Below, piece by piece: positions 45,694 to 57,893 of a stretch of 64,000 bases of DNA (its first letter is position 1; the number at the start of each line of letters is the position of its first letter). Source of the DNA: Corallium rubrum (taxonomy: Eukaryota > Cnidaria > Anthozoa > Scleralcyonacea > Coralliidae); the NCBI GenBank assembly GCA_964035015.1, contig OZ035998.1, positions 22,587,479 to 22,651,478 of the forward strand, read 5' to 3'. A model generated the notes under the pieces. The model was given only the letters and a program-made list of their open reading frames with translations, made no database searches and was not told the origin of the DNA. A program made the translations under genes and the position numbers.

Positions 45694-45947
45694 GAAATAT
45701 TTGCAAGCGAATAGGATTTTTATGTCTTCCATCTGTCCGGTTTATATTGTAATTGAAAATGTAAATAACGCAAAATTAACATGACCTAAGGCAAAGAGGT
45801 GGTCTGTCCTTACGAATGGTAAAGATCTAATTACAGCTACCTCCTATAGGGCTTAAGCTGTTATATAGGTATCACATTCAAGAGTGCAGTCTCAGTAACC
45901 GCTGCTCTTCGCAAAGACAGGTATAGACGAACGATTTCAATTTGAAC
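45694..45947 (+). repeat. Dispersed 254-bp repeat R2, copy 2
   Basis: Copy of 39051-39304. It is flanked at a distance by two copies of a 40-bp sequence (45463 and 46018). Confidence 0.9.
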
Positions 45948-46055
45948 AACCGGCTCCCCTTTAGCTGACCACCTTTCTGCTTGTTGTGTATTAGATTCTG
46001 TTTATTCTTTGCCTATCTGGCGTTTTATTGCCCTCACCTTCACTGGGCTCAATCA

Positions 46056-46142
<87 letters not shown>
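46056..46142. repeat. (CA)n then (TA)n microsatellite
   Basis: CA to about 46110, then TA to 46142. Confidence 0.95.
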
Positions 46143-46145
<3 letters not shown>

Positions 46146-46183
46146 CAAAGAACTTCCCTCAACCAAGTTTAACATCAGTATTA

Positions 46184-46332
46184 TAGCACGATCAGTAGAA
46201 AAACTTTTTAAAACTTTATTTCAACATTTCGAGGACCAAGCCCCTTTCTCAAGATACGGGCTTGAGAAAGGGGCTTGATCCTCGAAACGTTAACTGAAAT
46301 AAATTTTTAAAAAGTTTTCCTACTGATCGTGC
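46184..46332. repeat. 149-bp imperfect palindrome
   Basis: Starts 'agcacgatcagtag' and ends 'ctactgatcgtgct'. The arms share 'aaactttttaaaa', 'tcgaggaccaagcccctttctcaag' and their complements with several mismatches. It directly precedes LINE-B. Confidence 0.85.
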
Positions 46333-46502
46333 TACATACATACATATTTAACTTATTCCGCCGTCTCGATCAAGACAAACATAATAAGACTTTTCTAAGA
46401 TTTCATACTAAGATTTTTCAGGCTCTCTCAAAGCGAGAGGACGTCGGAAGCCGAGCTCCGTTAAAATCAATTAAAATCTGGTGTTATCAAAATATTTTCA
46501 GT

Positions 46503-47321
46503 ATGGCAACAGTGAAATCATTAAAGAAAGAAAACGATGATCTGAAGTCCCAAATACACGCGTTAGCGAACGACTTTAAGAGGCTTGAACAAATTCTTGT
46601 TGACCACGAGTCAACTAATAAGAATGGCGACCATAGCACAAGTCCATGTGGGCCTGATGCCTCAACAATTCAAAGTCTAGAATTCATGAGCCGAGGATAC
46701 GATGAATTAAATCAATTCCGTACAACTGCAAGAAAAGAACTTTCTGCTTTAAATTCTCGGTTAAGCGAATTAACGGGTAAAATCGAAGAGATCTCGGATG
46801 CTATTGAGGATCAACAAAAATATAGCTATGGCTATAACGTTAAATTGATTGGAATACCGGAATCTTCCCAAAGGGAATCTGCCATGGACACAACTACCCT
46901 TTGTATGAATCTATTCAAAGAAATTGGTGCTGATATCACGATGCAAGACTTGGATATAGCCCATCGAATACTGACAAGGAAAGCTTCGAACCAACCAAGA
47001 CCAATTATATGCAAATTTACAAGGCGTATTGCCAGAGAAAAAGTAATGGCTAAGAGACAGGAAGCTTGCAAGATAGACCCGAGGAAGATTGGCCTACCTG
47101 ATAATTCTCTTGTCACTGAAGTAAGAATACTTGACCATCTAACACCCAAAGTTCAGCAGCTTTTGATGGAAGCTAAACAATTCAAAACCCGATTTGAATA
47201 TAGCTTTTGCTGGACCAAGAACGGCGTTGTCTATCTAAGGAAATCCGAAAGCAGTCGACCGATCAGAGTTAAAGATCAGAATAATCTTCAATTGCTGGTT
47301 CAAAAGGAGAATGCTGAATGA
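46503..47321 (+). CDS. LINE-B ORF1 protein (RNA-binding chaperone type)
   Basis: From MATVKSLKKENDDLKSQIHA the 272-residue product has an N-terminal coiled coil (residues about 5-40 and again 75-115, LSALNSRLSELTGKIEEISD), then an RRM-like domain (YNVKLIGIPESSQRESAM ... DLDIAHRILTRKAS, PRPIICKFTRRIAREKVMAK) and a C-terminal domain (NGVVYLRKSESSRPIRV), the layout of L1-type ORF1 proteins that coat LINE RNA. It is intact. The Met at 46503 is chosen because the coiled coil begins there; the frame is open further upstream to 46329 but low in similarity. ORF2 starts 30 bases downstream. Confidence 0.85.
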   Translation: MATVKSLKKENDDLKSQIHALANDFKRLEQILVDHESTNKNGDHSTSPCGPDASTIQSLEFMSRGYDELNQFRTTARKELSALNSRLSELTGKIEEISDAIEDQQKYSYGYNVKLIGIPESSQRESAMDTTTLCMNLFKEIGADITMQDLDIAHRILTRKASNQPRPIICKFTRRIAREKVMAKRQEACKIDPRKIGLPDNSLVTEVRILDHLTPKVQQLLMEAKQFKTRFEYSFCWTKNGVVYLRKSESSRPIRVKDQNNLQLLVQKENAE

Positions 47322-47351
47322 AACCACAGATGAGTAAATACATTAAATAAT

Positions 47352-48803
47352 TTGAAAGAAACAAAAAATATGTGTTCAATAAGTACAACGAAATCTACGA
47401 GATCACTATTTCGTGAACTACCGTACTATGGTGTTAACTTTAGCCTAACTGATTTTCAAGATATACCTAAACTACCAACCAAAAAATACCTTGATCGCTT
47501 AACCAGTATTCATGATTTAGATTTATTTAGTTTAAATTCTCATCTTAATATAAATCCTGACTATAATTTAAGTACACCTTCTATTCGCAGTAATTATTAT
47601 TCTCCTCATAGTTTTAGTCTATTGTCAAAAACTCTTATTAGTGATTCTAATTTTTCTATAATACATAATAACGTAAGGAGCCTGAAACGCAATCTTGAGA
47701 ATTTTCAAACTCATCTGATTGATGAATTGAATCATCATTTTGATATAATTGGGATTACTGAGACAAAAATAAATTCTGCAGACACGCCGCTTGATTTTAA
47801 TCCAGAAATACCGAATTATAACTTTGAATTTGTACCAACTCCTTTATCTGCAGGTGGCGTCGGTATGTATATTGATAGTAGTCTGAAATATAAAGTAATT
47901 GAAAAGTGTTCTAACGTAGCTTTTCAGGCTCTTTGGATTGAAATAATGTTAAATAAAAAGCCAAATATTATATGTGGTATAATATATCGACAACATAACA
48001 GTCCAGAAACATTCTTAAGCTATTTTGAAGAATCTCTAGAAAGGTTAAGTAGTTCCGGTAAAACAGTTTACATTATGGGAGATGTCAACATAAATCTTCT
48101 TCGATTTGAATCATGTGATTATGCGCATAATTTTCTACTTTCTCTCCAGAGCTTTAATATGATGCCGCTAATTGATAAACCTACCAGAGTTTATAACAAC
48201 TCAGCTACATTGATTGACAACATCTTCTCAAACAAGCTGGACGACCATATTTTAAGTGGTAATATTATTTCAGACATTAGTGACCATTTCTCTCAATTCT
48301 GTATTTTTCGATCATCCTCTAAAAGAATTGGTACTAGTAAAACAATAATACGCGATTATTCAAAATATTCAGAATCAAAATATGTTAAAGATATCTCACA
48401 AATAAACTGGAATTCTGTTACTAATGATTCAAACTGTGATAAATCATTTTCTATATTTTATAACAAATTAAACCAAGTTATAAATAAACATGCACCATTA
48501 AAACCTATTTCTAGACGAAAATTAAAGCAATCATTAAAACCCTGGATAACAAATGGGATAAAAAAATCTATCAAGATTAAAAATAATCTTTTCCATTCTG
48601 GAGATACAAATAAATATAAATTATATAGGAACAAAATATTAACATTAACTCGTTTGAGTAAAAAATTATATTATCATGATTATTTTGAACTGAATATTAC
48701 AAATATGAAAAAAACTTGGGAGGGTATTAATAGATTAATTAATCGTAATAAAAATAAAACAAAACCGATTACTACCTTAAAAAAACAAATAAAGAAGAAT
48801 TAA
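47352..48803 (+). CDS. LINE-B ORF2, endonuclease part
   Basis: The apurinic-like endonuclease spans about residues 95-320: NNVRSLKRNL, GITETKINS (catalytic Glu), SAGGVGMYID, GIIYRQHNS, MGDVNINLL (GDxN), LIDNIFSN and DISDHFSQF (SDH), so the active site is complete. A linker (KPWITNGIKKSIKIKNN) leads to the RT. The frame ends at TAA 48801-48803 after an A-rich run where a single-base indel has thrown it off; the true continuation (KEELTHNSLELPDII) is seen in another frame from 48795. An N-terminal extension of about 90 residues has no recognised domain. Confidence 0.85.
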   Translation: MKETKNMCSISTTKSTRSLFRELPYYGVNFSLTDFQDIPKLPTKKYLDRLTSIHDLDLFSLNSHLNINPDYNLSTPSIRSNYYSPHSFSLLSKTLISDSNFSIIHNNVRSLKRNLENFQTHLIDELNHHFDIIGITETKINSADTPLDFNPEIPNYNFEFVPTPLSAGGVGMYIDSSLKYKVIEKCSNVAFQALWIEIMLNKKPNIICGIIYRQHNSPETFLSYFEESLERLSSSGKTVYIMGDVNINLLRFESCDYAHNFLLSLQSFNMMPLIDKPTRVYNNSATLIDNIFSNKLDDHILSGNIISDISDHFSQFCIFRSSSKRIGTSKTIIRDYSKYSESKYVKDISQINWNSVTNDSNCDKSFSIFYNKLNQVINKHAPLKPISRRKLKQSLKPWITNGIKKSIKIKNNLFHSGDTNKYKLYRNKILTLTRLSKKLYYHDYFELNITNMKKTWEGINRLINRNKNKTKPITTLKKQIKKN

Positions 48804-50563
48804 CACATAATTCCTTAGAATTACCGGATATTATTAACCAGTATTTCGCATCAGTAAGACACAAATTAGCTTCCAAAATACCAAATTCTTCTGTTAATTT
48901 TATAAATTATTTACCTAAATGTAACCAATCTGGTTCCTTTTCATTCAATCCAGTACTACCGAATGAAATCGAATTAGAAATAATGACTATACCTTACAAT
49001 AAGGCTACAGGACTATATTCATGTCCTATTCGAATGTTGAAATGTATAAGACAATACATATCAACACCTTTATCTATTCTTATAAACACATCAGTTGATG
49101 CAGGGAAGTATTTCTCCAAATTAAAACTTGCTAAAGTGATACCAATCTATAAATGTGATGATGAAACTGATCCCAGTAATTATAGACCTATTTCTATCCT
49201 GTCAGTTTTCAACAGAATTTTTGAAAAACTAATGTATCATCGTTTAAAATCTTTTTTGGATAAACATAATATTTTATGCGATTCACAATATGGATTTCGG
49301 GACAAGAGATCAACTGAGCATGTACTAATTGATATTGTTAACCATATTCAGTCTAATATGGAAAATCGATTGTTCTCTTGTGGTATATTTATCGATTTAA
49401 AAAAAGCATTTGACACAGTCGATCATTCAATTCTGTTAAGTAAGTTACAACATTATGGGATCAGAGGCATTGTCAACGATTGGTTTTCTTCCTACCTTAT
49501 GGACCGGACACAAACAACTAAAATTGGTTCTAATATATCAAAGAAAGAAATAGTATTATGTGGTGTTCCACAGGGCTCAGTTTTGGGCCCTTTACTTTTT
49601 CTTATATATATAAATGATATCTATCGGTCTTCTGATAAATTTAGTTTTTATCTGTTTGCAGATGATACAAACCTGTTGTATGCTGATAAGAAACTTAAAT
49701 CGCTTGAAACTATTGTTAATAATGAATTGAAGAAAATTTATAATTGGCTAACTGCAAATAAATTAACATTAAACATCAAGAAAACTAATTATGTGGTTTT
49801 TCATCCTCATCAAAAAAGACTTGATTATCAAATTAACCTCAAAATTTTTGATCATAATTCTAATTCATTTATTTCCTTAGAATTTAAAGACTACATAAAA
49901 TTTCTTGGTGTTGTTATTGACTCTAACCTTTCTTGGAAAACACACATCGATAATATTGCTATAAAGATTAGTAAAACCGTAGGAATTATCAGTAGACTGC
50001 GTCATTATATTCCAACTAAAACATTGCTTAGTATTTATAGTTCGCTGGTATCCCCCTACTTATCTTATGGTATTACCGTATGGGGCCAGGCGGCTGACAA
50101 ATATTTAAATAAAATTTTGAAATTACAAAAACGTGCCCTTAGATTAATATATTTTGCTGATTATAGAGCTCATGCTGTTCCTTTATTTATTACTTCCAAT
50201 AATCTACCATTAAATATGATCTACTTTAAATCGATAGTGAATTTAATGCATGATGTATTTAATAATGTAACTCCACCTAAAATATCTAATCTATTCACGT
50301 CTATCGATGAGGTCCACACTCATGATACTAGATCCACATCAATTGGCAATTATTACACCAAATATTCAAGAACAAATCAGAAAAGAAAATCTTTTTCTCG
50401 AATAGGAGTCAAAATGTGGAATAGCATTCCACTCGAATTACGTAAATTATCAAAGAATAGTTTTAAGAAAAAAATTAAAAAATCCTTACTTAAAATTCTT
50501 CATGATGAGGATATTTATGTTGACACCTTCACATTAATTAGTAAACTTGTTAAAATAACATAA
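48795..50563 (+). CDS. LINE-B ORF2, reverse transcriptase part
   Basis: Continuing in the second frame: KATGLYSCPIRMLK, NYRPISILSVFNRIFEKL, GIFIDLKKAFDTVDHS, VLCGVPQGSVLGPLLFLIY, FSFYLFADDTNLL (FADD, catalytic), KFLGVVIDSNLSW (thumb), then a C-terminal domain with RFSRIGVKMWNSIP. All RT blocks are present. The RT is open to the stop at 50561-50563. It differs from a functional ORF2 only by the indel near 48785-48795. Confidence 0.9.
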
Positions 50564-50880
50564 TAAAAATATTTGTGATATTGAGTGCAGTATAAAGGTT
50601 TCTCTTTTGCCATTATCAAATTTTAATTCAGTCGTATGAATAAGATGATGGTGAGCTGCGGGGACTATTATTATCCCTTCAGCTATCATCACTTTATATT
50701 ATTCTATTATTACTTTCAATTGTTACCTAATTTTCTTTATTATATTATATACCCACTACCCGCCTAGATTAGCCTATGCTAGCTGCGGGTTTGTGTAATT
50801 AGTTGTATAATATTAATAATAATAAAATGTTGTTGTTGTTGTTGAAAATGTTGTTGTTGTTGTTGTTGAAACTGATGCGT

Positions 50881-51056
50881 GCATGCCAAATGCTTTCCTT
50901 CTTTGCTTTCCTGATGTCTGATCAAGTCTTAATTTCTCCTCTCGGATGTGTTTTGTGTTTTCACAGACATAGTTTGTGTTGGGTCTTCTTTCCATCCTTG
51001 TATAAGGATTTTACACTAAACTTCGCATGAAGCTTCCGATCCACAAGCACAAGCTT
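50881..51056. other. No supported feature
   Basis: Short gap between LINE-B and the palindrome. Confidence 0.4.
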
Positions 51057-51218
51057 TGGATTTTTGAAGACAAATCGCAATAGACTTGTCACAATAACTC
51101 ATCGTTATTATTCTTCAGAGCGCTCTGCACACGTTCTAGAACGTGTGCAGAGCGCTCTGAAGAGTAATAACGATGAGTTATTGTGACAAATCTATTGCGA
51201 TTTGTCTTCAAAAATCCA
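51057..51218. repeat. 162-bp near-perfect palindrome without spacer
   Basis: Centred between 51137 and 51138 (ACGTTCTAGAACGT). Arms of 81 bp with about two mismatches (tatt/tact, gactt/aatct). It starts TGGATTTTTGAAGAC and ends as its complement. It would form a hairpin with no loop. No ORF. Confidence 0.95.
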
Positions 51219-51690
51219 TGCTAAGACGTTTGGGATTGCGGCCAAGATTTAGTTTCTAGCCAATCAAAATCTAACCTGCGTTAAAAAAGTTTACTTCCGA
51301 CGTAATTGCATTTACTTCCGACGTAATTCCATTGGCTTTGACCAATCAGCGCTCATGATTCCGACGTATTTCGGCCATTTTGACGTGGATAAACGTGCCG
51401 GTCGGTGACCACTTCCCGCCATAGTTACCTTATACGGTTCTAGTGGCCGATAGCGGCCACAGGTCGCCACAGAATAACTTGCGTGGTGTCTGACGAGGGC
51501 TCTAGAAATTATGAAATTATTCTCCAGCAAAGAATAAACCGTATCTTGCCAAATACGTTAAAAATTGGAAAATCAGAAGAAACCTTAAATTTTCACATCT
51601 CAGATTTTTTACCTTAGTCGCTTGACGTGTTGACGTATATTAAATCCGCCCCTAGTTGTATTGGATATGACACGGCCACGCATAATGTAA
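51219..51690. other. No supported feature
   Basis: Contains the short direct repeat 'tttacttccgacgtaatt' (51290 and 51308). No gene. Confidence 0.45.
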
Positions 51691-51692
51691 AT

Positions 51693-51738
51693 AGTACATA
51701 CATACATACATACATACATACATACATACATACATACA

Positions 51739-51819
<81 letters not shown>
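51693..51819. repeat. (CATA)n then (TA)n
   Basis: Tetranucleotide CATA to about 51767, then TA to 51819. Confidence 0.95.
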
Positions 51820-51823
<4 letters not shown>

Positions 51824-51896
51824 TGAATATACAATCACTCGCCGAATAAACAACTTGTGGAATGAATAAATAGTAAAAATCCCTTTGGGATATTGA

Positions 51897-51980
51897 GATG
51901 CTAATTGCTAATTAGTTACAAGCACTGGTGGTTGTATCCGAAGAGTGTACATCCACTAGTGGTTGTAACCAATTAGCATC
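51897..51980. repeat. 84-bp imperfect palindrome
   Basis: The left arm starts GATGCTAATTG and the right ends CAATTAGCATC; both contain 'ggttacaa' and 'cactagtgg/cactggtgg'. A 7-base insertion lies in the left arm. Confidence 0.75.
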
Positions 51981-52077
51981 ATTGGTTTTAGTTTGTATGG
52001 GGTTTACAGGGGTATACATGTGACGTATTTTTGAAATTAGATTGGCTGCAAAACTCATGAATTAGTAATGATTTCAC

Positions 52078-52810
<733 letters not shown>

Positions 52811-52832
52811 ATGTTTACAACACGAGCGGCCG

Positions 52833-52890
52833 TGTTGTATTGAATATACAATCACGAGCCGAAGGCGATTGATCGTATATTCAATACAAC
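52833..52890. repeat. 58-bp imperfect palindrome
   Basis: 'gttgtattgaatatacaatc' and its complement (with 'cg' inserted) around 'acgagccgaaggc'. A related sequence ('tgtattgaatatacaatcac') lies at 51819-51838. Confidence 0.75.
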
Positions 52891-52900
52891 AAGGACGCGA

Positions 52901-52952
<52 letters not shown>
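52901..52952. repeat. (TA)n microsatellite
   Basis: About 52 bp of TA. Confidence 0.95.
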
Positions 52953-52955
<3 letters not shown>

Positions 52956-53272
52956 CTGTTAAGCAGTTCTATTAGAATGGTGGTAACAATTGAGTACTCA
53001 AATTGGTTGCAAAATAATTTTGTAAAAATTGAAGAGGATGCCTTTTGTCCTGAAATGTCTATGTGGAGTATGCTGTATTGTGTATGTTGCATTATTACTG
53101 AGAATAGCAAAGGATATTGTGGAAAATCCTGGACCCATTATATTGTTTATAATATAATTGACCAAATCAAATAATCTGCACCAGTTTTAGTGAAGGCAAA
53201 CAAGTTGCGTCAATTTTACCTGTGTTATTCACTGCGATAATATATATATAATTTCAAATAAAAGTACCACTA

Positions 53273-53498
53273 TGTAACACATTATGAGAGTATTATTTGT
53301 GCATATACATAGTAGAAAATTCTTACATGTTAAACTATTGTGCCACCCTAGCGTTCATTTGAATTGTAAATAGCGAATACTTGATATAAATAGCGTGTAT
53401 ATTTTCAGACAAGGTGTGAATTATTAGAGTCATAAGGTAATAAAAGTATTTGGAAACAACTGCACGGTCTCTGACTCGCAGTAGCCTAGCACGGTACA
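53273..53498 (+). repeat. LTR-2 5' LTR (about 226 bp)
   Basis: Starts TGTAACAC and ends CGGTACA, with TG...CA ends and a short TGTA/TACA inverted repeat. It contains a TATA-like 'gatataaatagc' near 53383 and AATAAA near 53432. A primer-binding site follows one base later. The 3' LTR would be beyond the window. Confidence 0.55.
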
Positions 53499-53499
53499 T

Positions 53500-53508
53500 T
53501 GGTAGCAG
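53500..53508 (+). promoter_or_regulatory. LTR-2 primer-binding site
   Basis: TGGTAGCAG, complementary to the 3' end of metazoan initiator methionine tRNA, as in LTR-1. Confidence 0.7.
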
Positions 53509-53536
53509 GAGATGGTTTGAAGCAATCAGGAACGAT

Positions 53537-54025
53537 ATGGCGACTTCACAAATGGAAACCCGAAGTCAACGGAAAGAGAGAGAAGCCGAACTCGAAGTCG
53601 AAAGACCGACATCTGAAGTGTTTGATGCAGGACCGCCGGAAACGGTAAAAAAACGAAGATAGGGAAGCTCGGATTGCACTTTGCACTTCATTCAATGTTT
53701 CAGGCTGAAACATTGAATGAAGTGCAAAGGTTTTTGCACGATACCGAGCGTGCTCAAAGAACTATGAGAGAAGAAATTGCTAAGGCGGCTGAAGGAAACC
53801 AAGTTCTTTCAGGGCACTTGAATGAAGCCGAGCTGAAGTGGAAGGAAGAACAATTAAGACTGTTGGACTTCGAGACCCACTTGGTAATTGTCGAGGAGAA
53901 ATTGGATAATTTGGAGAAGAGGTTCGACAGTGTTCAACGGGTGCCTGAGACCATTGGCCATCATGTCGAAACGTGTATCGGAGCCGTGCGACAAGAGGAC
54001 AGACGTAGCCTTGCACAGGCATTTA
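53537..54025 (+). pseudogene. LTR-2 gag, first part
   Basis: ATG 53537 starts MATSQMETRSQRKEREAELE. TAG at 53660-53662 and a 50-bp palindrome (53682-53731) interrupt the frame. It then resumes with ETLNEVQRFLHDTERAQRTM, KWKEEQLRLLDFETHLVIVE (a long coiled coil) and RQEDRRSLAQAFR, where the inserted TIR element begins at 54026. The frame resumes at 61866. The sequence preserves heptad repeats, normal for gag N-termini of this group. Confidence 0.75.
53682..53731. repeat. 50-bp perfect palindrome inside gag
   Basis: 24-bp arms (TTTGCACTTCATTCAATG..., CTGAAACATTGAATGAAGTG...) with a one- or two-base spacer. One arm belongs to the gag coding sequence (ETLNEVQ), so the other is a local inverted duplication that breaks the frame. 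Confidence 0.85.
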
Positions 54026-54844
54026 GGGGCTGATTAGCTACATGGAGATTTTCAGCCCGGGGTTGAAATTGTTTCGCGATTACATGGGAAATTTCAGCCT
54101 GGGCTGAAATCATATTTTCGTTAGCCGAGCTAAAATATTCTCATGACGTATAATGAAGTATTTCAGCCCGGGCTGAAATGATAAAGGCTCGTAAAATGGC
54201 TATTCCGATTCTTTAAACAATTTGAAATGCTGATCATGTCGACTTTTGACTTTTATGAGACTGTGCACGGTGGTCGGTTGCTAGGCTGATTACTCCCGCA
54301 TCAAGCGCTTGGTCACGTGACCATCATTGCTATGGCGCGGCTATTATTCATGAGTGGCAAATTAGTATCTTTTCAGGCGCTTTTTTCTCCCTCGTTCCGA
54401 AGTGAAATTGTTTCATTTCTGTTGCGTTATAGTTTGCTGTGTTGTAGGAAGTGATATATGAATGTAGCTTTTCGAAATATAACGTTTAATATGTTGAAAA
54501 TGCCGGGAGAACAGACCCCAATCTGGGGGGAATTTAGGGTTTACACGGCCACTGAGTGCGTCAAAATTTACCGAGGAGGGGCTCCTAAGGAGCAGATGGC
54601 TAAATCATTAGTTTTGACTTTTATACTCCCCCTCGGTAGCGCTTCTTGTTCGAGCAAAGTTTCAAAAACCGGAAAATATCGCATATTTTCGTCGATTTCT
54701 TGCGAATACTTCCTTAATAGTTTTACACGGCAAAAAATCTAAAATCAAACTTGAAGACTGAAGTACTTTTGATCAGTTGAGCTGGATTCGAGCACAAATA
54801 AACGGTAAGAAATTCCACTGTAAACCCTGATCATTTGCATATTT

Positions 54845-55108
54845 ATGGTTTATGCTTGTGCGGCCATATTGGATTTCCTTCCCCCTCAGCTCGTTTCATT
54901 AACGTTTGGCGTGATATTGTTCTTTGTAGCTCACCATGTCTATGCAAAAGAAATAAAAAAATGCACTAAAAGCCCAAGTCATGTAGGAAAATGTAATTCG
55001 GAGAGAAGCTTGCCCAAATTATGGGAGAAATCTCCCATATATTTTCCCTCAAGCGAAGCCAAGCTGAAGTTTCGAGAAAGGCAGAAGAAGTCGAAACTCA
55101 ACAAATAG
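54845..55108 (+). pseudogene. Unrecognised ORF inside the TIR element
   Basis: An 87-codon ORF whose second half (ERSLPKLWEKSPIYFPSSEA, KLKFRERQKKSKLNK) is basic and helical. An adjoining frame to about 55240 continues as charged helix (NAEFQLTTK, EELQELAKCTEEQTTIGSEL). The first half (AAILDFLPPQLVSLTFGVIL) is hydrophobic. It may be the remnant of a coiled-coil protein of the element. No family assigned. Confidence 0.25.
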
Positions 55109-55733
55109 AGATAATTAACGCCGAGTTTCAACTGACGACAAAAAGAAGAACTACAGGAACTTGCCAAATGTACTGAAGAACAAACTACCATAGGCAGTGA
55201 GTTACTGATGCAAAGACAACAAACTAAAAAATAGATATAAACTTTAAAACTATAATGTTTTAATATATTGTTATTACAATAATGAGTAATAGTAATAATA
55301 ATAATAATTTTATTGATGTCATATTGATGAACACTGCTATAAAATCATATATGAACATATCTATAAAATATTTTTTGGTAACAAAAACAGCCTTGGACAA
55401 TGCTATATTAAAGAAGGAAGAGGTGGATAGGGGAGTAGGAAATTAAAAGAACTATTAAATGTCCAGTATGAAAAACTAAAGACATTACTGGACCAAAAAG
55501 GATTTGCTCACACTCATTGGCAGAATACAGCAACAATATTTGCAATGATTACTTCAAATTCATCCAGTGTGCACTACAGGAGAAGGAAGGACAGCTAGAA
55601 TGTCCTTGAGTACATTCATGGTGGTGAAGAAGGGGCATTGTATGGGGCCTGGGATGTCTTGGCATTTGGTGCTAAAAGGGGGATGATGGACAGCTTTATT
55701 TCAAGCTATAAAAGAGGAAAGTACCTGGAAGTG

Positions 55734-55940
55734 GGACCAGTTAGTTGTTGTTCAACTCATATTTATCCGCTGAGGCCAGACCGGTTAGTTGTTGTTCCAC
55801 TCATATTTATCTGCCCAGGCTAGACCGGTTAGTTGTTGTTCCACTCATATTTATCTGCCCAGGCTAGACCGGTTAGTTGTTGTTCAACTCATATTTATCT
55901 GCCCAGGCTAGACCGGTTAATTGTTGTTCAACTTCTAGTT
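55734..55940 (+). repeat. 44-bp minisatellite, about 4.5 units
   Basis: Units read 'gaccggttagttgttgttc(c/a)actcatatttatctgcccaggcta' with few differences, at 55734-55940. First and last units are the most diverged. Confidence 0.9.
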
Positions 55941-57079
55941 ATTACCCTAAAGCACACCAGACTAGTCAATGTTGTCAAAAAGGCCAAGTTATATGGCCCA
56001 GGACAGACCAGTTATTAACTTCTGTAATGTATTACATACATGAAAATTATTTATGACTAATCATTCAACCAGTTCAGTTTCTTAGTATTTAGTTTAGTTT
56101 TTTTTAAAGGATTTTCACTCTACTTCTTACTCACAATTAAACATTTTAATTGTAATTATATATCCATTAAATAAAACATTTTATGTATTTGCAGTACATC
56201 AGTACATGTAAACATTGAATTCTTATTTCAGTAATGCAGAGTTCATTAATGCTTTTACACACCTTACATGTACTTAAACTTGTTTCAATTAATTAATGAA
56301 ACACACTATGAAGATATTGTATTTTAAACTATAGTTTACTTTAACTATTTTAAAGTTATTATGGCATAACAACAAAATTTGAGTTGGTAGCTAGCATTAA
56401 CATGAACTTTTATAATAGAAGCAAAATTAAAAGAGAAATAATAATTTGGATTTGAAGTAAAAATTCGACTTTGGGATTTGTGTTTTAATGGCGAGAAAAA
56501 TTCGTATTAAAAACGCTGAACATAAATCGTTGATATTTCTTCGTTTATATATCCAATATTCAAATCAGAACGCTGAGCCTGAACGCACTGTTTAACGGCG
56601 GCTCTGAAATGTTTCCAAACATTTCGCAACACCAAACTTCATTTGAACTAACAAATCTTTTCGATACTTCATTGTTCAACATATCGGGGTGCAGTTGTCT
56701 AGTGTTGTATAGCTCAGACTCCTCCATCAATGCATGATGAATGTTACTTTTGAGTCTTCAAATCCGCCATTGTTTCACGCTAAAACCTTTCCCACTGAGA
56801 AACCGCTGGAAATCGTAGCCCGCGCTTTAGGGAGAAAAAGCCTTAGCAACCGACCACCGTGGTGGTTGCATATAAAGATGAAATAAACAAGCAAAAGTGT
56901 TTTCAAGATTGTTTTTTAAGCCCGAGCTGAAGTTTCTTGTCGATTACATGACAATTTTCAGCCCTGTCAACCGGGCTGAAAATTTCAGCGCGCGGGCAGA
57001 AGTTTAGCCCGGGCAGAAATTTTTGTCATGTCATCGGAAACTCCGTTTTACAAGGATTTTATCGGAAGCCCGGGCTTTT
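55941..57079. other. Interior and right portion of the TIR element
   Basis: AT-rich, non-coding. From about 56838 it holds the inverted partner of 54265-54290 and from 56910 the repeated CAGCCCGGGCTGA palindromes. Confidence 0.5.
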
Positions 57080-57305
57080 TATTTAAACAATATTTTCAGT
57101 GAACAACAATAACCCCAAGTGCTAAAAGCTCATCATGGGGGCTCGTGTTAACTTACATTACATACATGCTTTGAGGACCACGAACAAGATAGGACAAGCA
57201 TGCAGTAACAAAAAAATATAAAAAAAATAAATAAATAAATAAATAAATAAATGACAGTAATTAACTAGAGTAGTTGCTACTTCTATTAACAGAAATCAAA
57301 TTAAC

Positions 57306-57827
57306 TTATAAAAAACGTTTAGTATGGCTTATAAAAGATCTTACTTTTGAAAAAATAGCAGCATTAGAATAAAAGTCCATGTCCGTTGAACCATATAATA
57401 ATATATCTACTTGTTCTGATATATTCAAATTGGACCACCTATTGCCGGCAAGATGCATGACAGAGGCAAGCATTGAAGCGCGTAGGGCAGCAAATCGAGG
57501 ACAAAACATTAAATAATGGGTTACATCTTCTTTAGGTGCACCACAGGTGCAAGACGAAGATAGGATGCAATTCATTAAAAAAAGATAGTAATTTAAACTA
57601 CAATTTTTTAATCTTAATCTCGTATATAAAATAGAAAGATATCGGTCCCCAAGGTAAACTAGTTTATTAACAGGAGGTATATAAAAGATGCCACGCAACA
57701 AGTCAATTTTAAAAGAAGCAAATGATACTGATTCGCGTGACGATTCAGAGAGGCTATTCCACAAGCTAATAGTTGAATATAGAAAAGACCTCTTTGATTT
57801 TTCAGTACGAATGAAAGGTAGACACAA
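57306..57827 (-). pseudogene. LINE-C ORF2, C-terminal domain
   Basis: SLWNSLSESSRESVSFASFK, then a region with the Cys/His motif CTCGAPKEDVTHYLMFCPRF, a zinc-knuckle-like end frequent in CR1 and related elements, to the stop at 57306. It is separated from the RT frame by a frameshift near 57890. Confidence 0.8.
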
Positions 57828-57893
57828 GTCGTTACTCGTTCGAAGACTATAGGGAGCTCGCTGGCTAACATAAATAGGACAGAGAGCCGAAAG

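Larger units (their letters stand above)
46340..50880 (+). mobile_element. LINE-B: nearly complete two-ORF CR1/L2-group retrotransposon
   Basis: About 4.5 kb with ORF1 (46503-47321), ORF2 (47352-50563, one frameshift), and a 3' UTR ending in AATAATAATAAAATG and (TTG)n at 50828-50870. The 5' limit is uncertain, between the palindrome and ORF1. Low GC and A-rich coding sequence. Confidence 0.9.

Noticed and set aside
54458-54742. Transposase gene in the TIR element
   Set aside because: No DDE, helix-turn-helix or zinc motif visible in the 94-codon ORF.
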